This document shows, one piece after another, positions 55,537-64,000 of a stretch of DNA of 64,000 bases (its first letter is position 1; the number at the start of each line of letters is the position of its first letter). Source of the stretch: Varroa destructor (lineage: Eukaryota; Arthropoda; Arachnida; Mesostigmata; Varroidae). The translations under genes were made by a program, and so were the position numbers. The DNA is taken from positions 37,733,126 to 37,797,125 of the forward strand of contig NW_019211457.1 of the NCBI RefSeq assembly GCF_002443255.2. The letters are read 5' to 3'. The notes under the pieces were generated by a model. It did not search any database, was not told the origin of the DNA, and worked only from the letters and a program-made list of their open reading frames with translations.

Positions 55537-55791
55537 ATGTGTTATGTTGCTGTTCCGAATATCGGATCACCTAAAATTTTCAATATGACAGTTTGTTCTG
55601 AGATGCTCGAGCTGTTAGCCACTCAGCTCTGCTCGTCGCACATCTCGCTACTCAGATCCAGAGAAATTTATCAAGTCATAGCACCGAAGTCACAGAGCTG
55701 CCGATCTTTCCATTCTATTTCGACAAGTGTTCCGTGGGTCTGTAGCAAAAGCTGTACATCGCAAAAAGAAAGCCAGCAATTCTTGCGATGA
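55537..55791 (+). CDS. Open frame with ATG, coding strand uncertain
   Basis: ATG at 55537 opens 84 codons: MCYVAVPNIGSPKIFNMTVC, then a Ser/Cys-rich second half. On the opposite strand a good acceptor (GGCTTTCTTTTTGCGATGTACAG) precedes a shorter frame, TLVEIEWKDRQLCDFGAMT, then stop, which looks equally plausible. No domain recognised for either. Confidence 0.22.
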   Translation: MCYVAVPNIGSPKIFNMTVCSEMLELLATQLCSSHISLLRSREIYQVIAPKSQSCRSFHSISTSVPWVCSKSCTSQKESQQFLR

Positions 55792-55799
55792 AAGGCATC

Positions 55800-56790
55800 A
55801 TATTTGGAAGATTGAGCTTCAAAGTAATATTGTTTTTATAGTTTTGGTACCGTAAGGTTAGGCCACAGATGACACCATTTAAGTAGAATTACCCCTTTCT
55901 GTGATATAGTAGAAAAAATGTGAATACTTGCGTTTCTTATAGTAATCTAAAAAAAAAACCCCTTCATCGAAGGATTGGTTAAACGTCTAATATCGCCTGA
56001 GTTCGAGCTGAGGCCCTTAAAATTATGACTAGAGCCACACCCACCATGCAACAGTGCAGGTCGAACGTTTGTTTAATAAAGCTCTTAAAAGACTCAGAAA
56101 CGGTGAAGCCCTACCGAAGATACACCGTCTAGCTCAAACCTTAATACATACAAGAACACCCTTAGTATGCTTTGCTCGTTCCGCATATATAAATGTTGTA
56201 AAGCTGATCGGCCCAATGCGTGTGTGATTCCACGTTTTTTTTTTCTTTAACTTTAAGCCATTCTTTGTCAATACAGTGTGGAGATGATCGCGTAACTATC
56301 AATTATTACTACTCTAACTTTAATAACTACAAATAGTTCCCCATGCAACATTTTGCATATTGTATTCATTGATTTAGCTAAAGTTAGATTATTGGGTAAA
56401 CTTCGAATAAAAATATTTGACCAGATACTTTTAGTAGATTTTATCCCATTGTCTCACGTATCTGTCAGTTTCTGCAACATGTTGAATTTTATTCGTTATA
56501 CAATTAGAGCATGAGCTGGATGGCATTGAACCCATGCGTTATTATGTAATCTAGCAGGGAAAAACCCTGAATAAAATAACCTAGAGGGTAATATGTGATT
56601 TACCAAAGATTGTACTGTGTGATACGAATAATAAAAACACTACAGGTTGTTTGATATGTCAAGCAGCATAATTGAGTTTATCGCGCTTAATAAACAACCG
56701 CTACTGGCCGGAAACTCCTGCATACATGTAGTAAGCCAAACACAAAAACGTCTTTATATAAGAATAATGGGTTAACCGAAAATTTGCTTC
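55800..56790. other. AT-rich stretch without a supported gene
   Basis: A-run near 55950 and T-run near 56235. No frame above 60 codons. Confidence 0.5.
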
Positions 56791-56879
56791 AATTTATTTG
56801 TTTCCGATTTGTAAATTCCCTGTTTCGCTTTGTTCCCCATGCATGAATATTTGTTGTTTGTTCTATATAATATTCCCAC

Positions 56880-57640
56880 AGAGAAACAGAAGCTCGACCC
56901 ATTTTCTGCCCCCGCCCCCCGTCTGTGTCGGCTCAGCTGTCACCATCCAACACCTGTCATTAAGTGATCTCCGGTGCCTCCTTAACGCCACACATCTCCC
57001 CACTGTGTTCCGCTGTCGCCGACGTTGTCAACGTTATTGTTATTGCTACCGCTGCTACCACCGCCGTTGACAATGCTAACGACTACTTCCACCCTGCCAA
57101 CGCTCCACTCTCTGCCTTGTGGGATTCTCGTCGCAGCCTCTGGGACCATCGTTTTCAGAGTCGAACTACCTGCAGAAGCGGCAAGAAGCTTGGGGTAACA
57201 TCCAAGCGAAACGCGTGGCCGGCCTACGGGGGGCAACGGGCAGTGCTGCTCGTGTAAAAGTAATCGATCCAGAGCAGCAGAATCTAACAATACGACATAG
57301 CAGTACCGACAGAACAGAATCAGCAGCGGTGATGTAGGGTAAGAAATGGCGAACGAGACCGTTTCGTTCCTTCTTAGATGACGATGATGGTAATCCGTCA
57401 ATACAATCTGTTCCTGGAGATCTACAGCATCTGCAGTGACTGCCTGATACTTTACGAATCACCCCCCACTGATTCATTACTAGCCGTAGCGGCGTTGATT
57501 CGATGAGGCCAGCTACATAAGCTGTGGTGAGTCCCCGTAACAGCTTTGAACGCCATAGGCCGCCGCAGCAGTGTTCAGCGCTCTTTTGCTTGTATGCTTG
57601 GCTCGCAAATTGAACCGTAAAGGAAGACAACGACTAAAAT
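56880..57640. other. GC-rich block with overlapping frames on both strands
   Basis: Frames up to 154 codons (minus 57630-57166, start not ATG-proximal; it contains WRSKLLRGLTTAYVAGLIES and a Cys/Ser-rich middle) and 139 codons (minus 57401-56982) overlap plus frames of 72-97 codons. A CCCCCGCCCCCC tract lies near 56909-56920. No domain recognised. It could be a promoter/first-exon region; the strand is undecided. Confidence 0.3.
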
Positions 57641-57704
57641 AAAGACGTTAATGGCGCCCGTTCTCTTAGTAGCTGCCTCTTACATGGTCAGTGTGGATAA
57701 ACTT

Positions 57705-57721
57705 CGTGTGTGTGTGTGTGT
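57705..57721. repeat. (GT)n microsatellite
   Basis: About eight GT units followed by a GTATATGTGTATATAC-type alternating stretch. Confidence 0.95.
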
Positions 57722-58272
57722 TTGCATGTATATGTGTATATACATGAAGAAGTGCCACGTGACTATCGGGAGCGCTAGCACTGCTATTGTCGCTGCTGAT
57801 GCTGGTCGCATGAATTGAAGGGACAATCGGACAATCGCTGCCTACACAAAACAGGCTGCCCGCGTCCAGGCAGTGGACGTTCACTCCACACGACCCTACC
57901 TTGGCCGTCTGTACACCAAGTTCACGATCAGCAAGTGGGTCCTGCCACACATCTATATGTATTTATAGAGAATATCATATATCTATCCGGACTGGGCGCC
58001 CTGGTCTGCCTGTTTCATTCTGTTTTTTCACGTTGTGCCGTCGTCATGTATGTATATGTTCGTACACAATGGAGGAGATAGAATGCCCTCTTGCTTAGGG
58101 GAGGCAGATCAATAGAGAATCCACGTTCATATATCCACAGCGTATGATATGTATGGAGACGCAACGGCAGGATAAATGACACTCCTATAGGGGGCGTGTC
58201 ATCCGGCGTACTCTTCTTACAACAACTAATAGACAACCGGTAGCTGTGGAACACGTTAATAGGCCGAAATGG

Positions 58273-58292
58273 ACGAAAGGATGGATGGATGG
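58273..58292. repeat. (GGAT)n run
   Basis: Three to four GGAT units. Confidence 0.9.
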
Positions 58293-58329
58293 ACGCGGAG
58301 AAGGTAATGATAGCTGAAGTCGCCATGGG

Positions 58330-58820
58330 TCACATCGATTGTTGATACAGATCATCGGTTGTCATGGAACCTCATATTATCAAGGGCTGGATGCTAAAAT
58401 TAGGTGTGAATAAAGCTGGCCGCTTTACTTACGCTATATTCGTAACCTACATTGCTTGTTCATTAGACTAGCAACGTGGTCTATCACCGACTTAAGTAAG
58501 CAATATATAAACCATATACTTAAAATGATTCGCAAGTCGGTTGAATATCGTCCTTACGCTTATACGCGAGCATATATACAGATAAATGCAAGCTCAAATT
58601 CAACTGTGTAGGTGGCTTGTTTTGCACTGAACACTTTCTGAAAATCCGATATTTCCCGGAAAACCTCTTTCAAATATCAGCAGCGAACTTTAATACCTAA
58701 CTAGCGAGAGGGCTCGCTGTAGCTATTGGTGCGGTCTTTGTTGACTTCAACTGTGAAAGAACTACAATTCCGCCACTCGGCTACGACACAAATGCGTTAA
58801 ACTTCATGCATCGGTTTCCG
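58330..58820. other. Stretch without a supported gene
   Basis: Nothing recognised. Confidence 0.45.
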
Positions 58821-58825
58821 TAGAC

Positions 58826-59386
58826 TCATGTAGCCATCGTTTTCGCTTGCGCCCTGGAGGCTCCTTTCGCTGCTGCTGGTACTTTGGCTTGTTCTAAAAA
58901 AGGAAAGCCCCGAGATGTCACAGCTCCACACGTATGCGCAATATGCCTAGCATTTAGAAAGGACGGACCGACTTCAGGCCGGACCCTTGTGGCTGTATCT
59001 GGTATGTGTGCGTGCAAACAGAACAAAGAAGGACAGCGTGGCTGGCTGCGTTCCCGTAAGCTGTAGCTCGCCGTGATATTGTTTGTCTGTTTTCCCTTGG
59101 TTCCACATTTGCTCCAGTTCGCCTGTTTGGTGCTTGGCCTGAGGCGGCCAGCAGCTAGGCGCGTCTTGTCCTCAGCTAAAGAAAGCGGTCCGCCCAGCAG
59201 ACCGACCGTGAAACGGAGAAACAGGTCAAATCTTTCAAATGCTCGCCACAGCTTGTAAGCTATTGCTATTACAGTTACTTCTACCAAAGTTCTTCCTGAC
59301 CAGAGGAATATGAGCTGCCTTGACACAGCACTAGGACCGGACGACGCCTCGCCAGAGGTTCGATGGCTGCTCAGGAAAAATTTCAT
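58826..59386 (-). CDS. Longest open frame of the window (186 codons), unknown
   Basis: The minus ATG at 59386 starts MKFFLSSHRTSGEASSGPSA and the frame runs to TGA at 58826. It includes a hydrophobic stretch (LVEVTVIAIAYKLWRAF), FLRFTVGLLGGPLSLAEDKT, a Lys/Arg-rich middle, and an Ala/Lys-rich end. The block is GC-rich and the plus strand is also open over 58823-59066, so low stop density may explain the length. That plus-strand frame contains TAPHVCAICLAFRKDGPTSG and a CTG|GTATGT donor near 59002. No domain recognised. Confidence 0.25.
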   Translation of the reverse strand: MKFFLSSHRTSGEASSGPSAVSRQLIFLWSGRTLVEVTVIAIAYKLWRAFERFDLFLRFTVGLLGGPLSLAEDKTRLAAGRLRPSTKQANWSKCGTKGKQTNNITASYSLRERSQPRCPSLFCLHAHIPDTATRVRPEVGPSFLNARHIAHTCGAVTSRGFPFLEQAKVPAAAKGASRAQAKTMAT

Positions 59387-59399
59387 GCTTAGTCACGTA

Positions 59400-60040
59400 C
59401 GGACTCAGTTATTGGCTTAACTTTGCAAGAACCGTAAGGCTAAATAGAGTCAGAAAAACGGAAACAAATTAGACTATTACTTAAAAACCCTACGTATATG
59501 ATCAATTGTGTTCAAGTCAGGCGAGCCCTAAAGTCAAAGACTTGCGCAAGCAGGAGTGAACTTTATCACTGTTTAAGTGACACTTGAACGGGAAAGCAAC
59601 AAAGCCTGAGTAACTATGGATTACAACCAAAGTAATCCTTTCGCTCTAAAAGAATGTTTTTATTGCTATTGACGTTACACACACGTGTATGTTGCTCGAA
59701 GCCTTATCTCAACAAACGCGTACATATTTAGAGGTGGTTGGTTGGATAAGGGACGGACTTCGCGATCCTAGTGTCTCATTTGTGTCCTGCCGGGACACGG
59801 TTGTCGTGAGACGTGTCGGCTTTACCAGGGAACGTTAGTAGACACTTCACTTGTCTATTTCTAGCGGTGTTACCTGTCAAACGTGGCAGACGTTTTAAGA
59901 CCTTTGTAACTCCGATGCACACTCGGCTCCAATGCAAGTGACGAGTGTTGGGGCTACCGGTACTAAATCTCCCTAAACCTTGGAGATCAGCCTGTCAGCT
60001 AGGATGTCAGTTAGGCAGGCGGTACTCGCGTAACTGCGCA
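59400..60040. other. Stretch without a supported gene
   Basis: A 6-bp-arm hairpin (GTGTCCTGCCGGGACAC) near 59782-59798. Nothing coding recognised. Confidence 0.45.
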
Positions 60041-60307
60041 CCCGTTGAGTTAGCATTGCTGGAAGCGCGGGCTAACTAAGTTAACCGACCTAGCAGTGGA
60101 CGGAAAGACGAACTGTTGGAGGAATACAGACAGACGGAGAAAGAAGGTAAACGGAATAAGAAAAGTAACTACTAGTAGGAGCATTACAAAAGCACCAGGC
60201 AGCACCGCACAGGACTTTTTTCCCCTACGAAGGCTGCAAGAAGGAAGGACGGATAACGTGCGCGCTAAAGCCTGCCAAGTCAGGCGTTCTCTCTCGCGAA
60301 CACAGAC

Positions 60308-60333
60308 GCACACACACACACACACACACACAC
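60308..60333. repeat. (CA)n microsatellite
   Basis: About twelve CA units. The frames on both strands across it (60050-60398) are artefacts of the repeat. Confidence 0.97.
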
Positions 60334-60619
60334 GCGCTGACACACATAAAATCGAACGAAGCCAACAAGAGAAACGCAAAAAAGACGACTTGGCATAACG
60401 TTTGCTCGTTCACTTTACTGACGGCCTGAATGAGTCGAGATGGTGGTTACGGCGTCCGCCGACTCACTAAACAACTCCATCCAGCTCATGAACATTAGCC
60501 AAACACGACGCGCAGCAAAAGAGAGAGACGGGCAAGAGAGAATAGAGATGAATAGGAATCCTAGCCTAAAGAAAAGTTCATCATAATAAGGAACCCGGCC
60601 AGACGACTCCAATGGATGC

Positions 60620-61470
60620 GACCTGGATGCTGATGTTTGTTTGCCGACAGCTGCTTGGAAAGAAGCTAGCAGGAAGCCTTTAGTAAAACATTTTTCGAGC
60701 TAACTGTTACCACTGGCTTTCAATCTAACACGAGTATAAAAGCGCCGGGCTTAAGCAGTGGAAGGTAAATAATAGCGATGGGCAGCGTAAGTAATAGAGC
60801 GTAGAATCATGAAGGAAGACCCTGCTGACTTTGCTTTGCTACTTTGTTAGTATTGGACGATTGAAGTGGTTATCTACTGCGTGACTGGCTAAAGACCCGC
60901 ATTTTGGGCTGCGTGCGTTGATGGAGTAACTAGAATGGAACCGACGTAGACAATTGTCTCGAAAGGTCTACATAAATGTCTTGTGTTTGTCATGAATGCG
61001 TAATTATTCGTAGAATGAATTTCTCAACGCACGCGGTGCACGTTGAAAAGCACGAACAAGTCAAGACAGATGCCTTGCTCGTTTATACTCATCAAACTAG
61101 CTCATTAGCACGCTTTTTACTATTGTGGTGCTACTGATGAAGTAATAGGGCTATACGGCATCAATCAAACGACTTAGTTTATTGCGTTTGTTGGCTCATT
61201 TTTCCTCGGCCGGTAAGTATGCAGACAGGGTTTGAAAATCTTCCAATTCTATTATATAGAATCACTGTTTTGCTATTATACGCGACCTAATTTAGATATA
61301 CGTGAGTATTGACGCTGTTGTTGATGCTGGCGGCATCGCTGCACCCAACCTGCGACGCAGTCGAATATAACCTGAGGTACCAGCAGGTAAAATCTTTTCC
61401 CAATTAACTTTATCATATTTGGCCATCTTTTTTTGGAATCGACCAAAGAAATATTTCTTTATTTCTTACA
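60620..61470. other. Stretch without a supported gene
   Basis: No frame above 60 codons; nothing repetitive recognised. Confidence 0.5.
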
Positions 61471-61645
61471 TTATCATTGCTTCTCAGCGTAGACCAAACA
61501 TCGAGATACACGCTTTCATTGGATACATTCGTCATGCAGAGTGTCTTTTGTCTAGCGTCCTGCAGTCCAGTTAGGGCATACGGAACGGTCCAGAAACGGC
61601 AGTTTCCCTCTGTTGTTTTGCTACTGAATAGTGCTATTCACGTGT

Positions 61646-61669
61646 ACATATATATATATATATATATAT
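61646..61669. repeat. (TA)n microsatellite
   Basis: About eleven TA units. A plus frame (61477-61671) ends in it as YIYIYI and is not credible as a gene. Confidence 0.96.
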
Positions 61670-62330
61670 GATCTCTAAATAGCACTCCTGACTCCGAAAC
61701 GGTAGGTCTATAAAAATAAGTCTACTTTTTTGCTTTCAAGATTTTAATAAAGCAAGCCGGGATTTGTCACTCAGGCAAAAGCGTAAGGGACTTCACGGTG
61801 AAGAGGTATATTTCTTTGATAATATAACATTAATTACATTAGAATTTAGCAGTGAAGCACATAGAACTTAGAGGCACAAAGAACTTGGATCGTTTGCGGA
61901 GCTGGGAAGCAAATAACCATTGTGAGACGCTTCGAAATAAACGATTGTCCAGTTTTTGTTTTAACGAAGCGTGAGCTAAATACGCTCGCGCTATCAGGTC
62001 TGCGGGTTATTCAGTTTATACCAGACTTATCAGTTTTGGGCTATAGCAACTTTAGTTGTTGGCCTCGTTAGCGGAGGTTACTAAGTTTTTACGAATACGA
62101 GACCTATTTTAAAATACATAACAACCACATTACTGAAAAGTGTTTCATAGAAATGAATCAGGGTGCAACCTCATTGACAGGACCAGTGCAGTTCAGGTAA
62201 AGTGCCGCAGGCATACGACACAACCTGTATCTTTTACTAATTATTATTCATAAATTAGACGCCCACTATAAGGTAATGTATTTAATCATACCGGTAGGAA
62301 CAGGAATCGATATCGATTATGACCTTCTTT

Positions 62331-62394
62331 AGAACAAGCTTTACCTTGCTCCGTTCTGGAGAACAATCTAATTCAGAGCAAGCCTTTTTTTTTT
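62331..62394 (+). other. Structured segment ending in a T-run
   Basis: CTTGCTC near 62345 pairs with GAGCAAG near 62376; between them GTTCTGGAGAAC forms a small inner hairpin. A run of ten T follows at once. This is the layout of a short Pol III transcript end, but no internal promoter boxes were seen. Could be coincidence. Confidence 0.3.
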
Positions 62395-62535
62395 AAGTTT
62401 AAAAAGTAAGAATATAAAAGAAAAATAAATTTCAATTAAGACCTACAGCAGAATACATATAACTACGAACAAATTCAACCTGAAACTTCAACAACGATTC
62501 TTCACTGTCACTACCGCCTAATAACTGACGGCGAG

Positions 62536-62724
62536 ATGCTATCCGTTACCGATCTATGTGTAAGCGAAGTTAATCGGATCGACTTCAACGGTGTAACAAC
62601 AGGCTTTCTTTCTTCTGAAGCAGCGCTGTCCTTATTTCAACATAAACAAACATTTCAAATAGGACATGTATACGATAATAACGCTTATGCTTATTCACTG
62701 TGTCTTCTCAGATTTTGCCTGTAG
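62536..62724 (+). CDS. Small complete open frame, unknown protein
   Basis: ATG at 62536 (context GCGAGATGC) opens 62 codons: MLSVTDLCVSEVNRIDFNGV, then ALSLFQHKQTFQIGHVYDNN and a TAG. A donor-like CTATGT|GTAAGC occurs after the eighth codon, so it could instead be a short first exon. No family recognised. Confidence 0.27.
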   Translation: MLSVTDLCVSEVNRIDFNGVTTGFLSSEAALSLFQHKQTFQIGHVYDNNAYAYSLCLLRFCL

Positions 62725-62812
62725 CTCTGTTGAGACCTCAATATCAGTAATAGGCGATCTAAACCAGATTGAATTTCCATTATGCCTTCCTAGGTAGCAT
62801 CGAATCACGTTT

Positions 62813-63175
62813 CTATCTAGTCATCAGTCTCGTTCGAGTCATCCAATTCGAAAGCAAACGTGAAACTACCGTACATATAGGTAGGAATATGATCATCTTA
62901 ATGCTGGATGTCATAATGTAACCACCAGAGAGCAGTTTCATAGAAAAGTCAGATTTTTTTGAAACGATCAATGCGAGGGATTTTTCCTGTTTGTTAATGA
63001 ATATCAACGTTTTTCGACGTCTTGGCCAGGCGCATACGGGTATCTGTCTCGTTCCCATCTTACAAGAAGCTAAAAAAAGACAGCTTTCTATTTGTGAAAG
63101 ATCAAAAGAGAGAGACGATATCCTAAAGTGCGATGCATAATAATAATACGTTTCGTTAGCTCTATCACTTATCAA
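62813..63175 (-). CDS. Open frame (120 codons), unknown protein
   Basis: A minus frame beginning without ATG, ISDRANETYYYYASHFRISS; the first ATG follows at residue 40 (KMGTRQIPVCAWPRRRKTLI). It then has a hydrophobic stretch, IKMIIFLPICTVVSRLL, and a basic end. A donor-like CTTCTT|GTAAGA sits after FLASC. An acceptor-like AGTGATAG is near the start. Composition looks like a protein in places, but there is no domain match. Confidence 0.25.
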   Translation of the reverse strand: MISDRANETYYYYASHFRISSLSFDLSQIESCLFLASCKMGTRQIPVCAWPRRRKTLIFINKQEKSLALIVSKKSDFSMKLLSGGYIMTSSIKMIIFLPICTVVSRLLSNWMTRTRLMTR

Positions 63176-63179
63176 GTAG

Positions 63180-64000
63180 ACCCTGCATACACGCCCATAT
63201 CAGTAGTATAAAAAAATCGACTGTGGCTTTCTGGGTCAATTTTTTGATAGAAAACATGCTTTACAGGCAGCTGATAATATAGCGATCTGAATAAGTACAT
63301 TTACATGTTCGTCTGTATGTATAATAGGCGAATAGTCCCCAGCAAGTTAGAATACTGTTAAAAATATACATATAATAACTTATTCACACAATGGGTAACT
63401 ACTTCCTGTCTAACTTCGATTTGTATAGGAGGACGATAGCGGAATTAAAGTCTTTGACTTAGGGGAAAACTACCTAAGACTAGGCCTATGCTCGCTAAAC
63501 TGCACAGATTTTTTTCTTATACTTCTTGTACATTTTACTAAAAACAATAGTTACAGTCTTTGATTTACCGTAATTTTTCATTTGCCATTTAAATTAAGTT
63601 GAACTTATTGGCACTTCATGACGTTATAAAGTATGCAACGAGAAAAACATGAACTCAACGCTTCAATATTGCTACGACACGGAAACGTCTGTATACAGTT
63701 AACGCCTATTTTGCCCTTGAAATCATAGCAGAGGTACCTAGGAAATGATGTACCTAGGCGCATGGTAATGAACACATTCTATGTAATTCAGCTCATATAC
63801 CCCGTGAAGAATGACTTCATCTGTTTTTTCTCAGGCCGGTGAATTTCTACATTCACTGTGTGGGATACGCAGGCGTCTATATGAGTTAAAGGTATGAAAC
63901 ATCCACGAGCGATACTGAATGAAGATATTCCCTTATAGTAAATAAAATCAACTTTTAACTTCGTGAAGTTCTAATGTCACCCATAAACTTGATATGGACA
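63180..64000. other. Stretch without a supported gene
   Basis: AT-rich. A duplicated word GTACCTAGG occurs near 63734 and 63751. Nothing else seen. Confidence 0.5.

Noticed and set aside
59782..59798. GTGTCCTGCCGGGACAC hairpin as a regulatory structure
   Set aside because: A six-pair stem is common by chance at this window size.
60050..60398. 100-109 codon frames on both strands
   Set aside because: They run through the CA microsatellite (repeated CVCV and THTH), which removes stops by composition.
61477..61671. 64-codon plus frame ending YIYIYI
   Set aside because: The end is a translated TA repeat; no splice or start support.

Overview
The window looks like non-repetitive nuclear DNA of an animal with intron-rich genes, most likely an arthropod. 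No reading frame exceeds 186 codons and there is no operon-like packing. Simple repeats (TA, CA, CG, GGAT, CAG, poly-A/T) are scattered throughout. Decayed DNA transposons of the mariner and piggyBac classes are present, and several plausible exons are bounded by metazoan-type splice sites with short introns (about 60-110 bases). I cannot place the organism further. No rRNA, tRNA, snRNA, CRISPR array, bacterial gene or mitochondrial insertion was recognised.

The firmest content is repetitive. A mariner-family transposase relic lies near 49.6-50.1 kb (+). A piggyBac-like relic lies near 10.0-10.9 kb (-). A 26-bp-arm near-perfect palindrome followed by a T-run lies at 22.27 kb. A 44-bp-arm inverted repeat lies at 29.92-30.03 kb and a foldback element at 40.12-40.31 kb. 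A 27-bp tandem repeat lies at 38.87 kb, a 12-bp tandem repeat at 55.26 kb, a G-rich tract on the minus strand at 32.08 kb, and long TA/CA microsatellites occur elsewhere.

Protein-coding content is uncertain. I listed segments where an open frame coincides with a good acceptor, a good donor, a credible ATG or recognisable composition. The better ones are two-exon models at 31.2-31.5 kb (-), 19.28-19.51 kb (+) and 54.22-54.54 kb (+), an exon pair at 6.7-7.2 kb (-), exons at 9.08-9.20 kb (-; weak resemblance to SLC22 transporters), 26.05-26.29 kb (-), 28.10-28.40 kb (-), 30.44-30.60 kb (-) and 45.98-46.16 kb (-), and secreted-protein-like frames at 12.6 and 40.8-41.7 kb (+). Almost none has a family assignment, and many may be chance frames.

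By region: 0-6.5 kb shows no supported gene. 6.7-11 kb holds minus-strand exon candidates and the piggyBac relic. 12.4-16.6 kb is GC-richer with overlapping open frames on both strands. 17-31.5 kb is AT-rich with scattered exon candidates, mostly minus strand, and two inverted repeats. 32-40 kb is mainly noncoding with simple repeats. 40-46 kb is GC-richer with plus-strand secreted-like frames. 47-50.8 kb is repeat and transposon territory. 51-63 kb holds scattered candidates and GC-rich islands. RNA-seq and protein homology searches would settle most calls.
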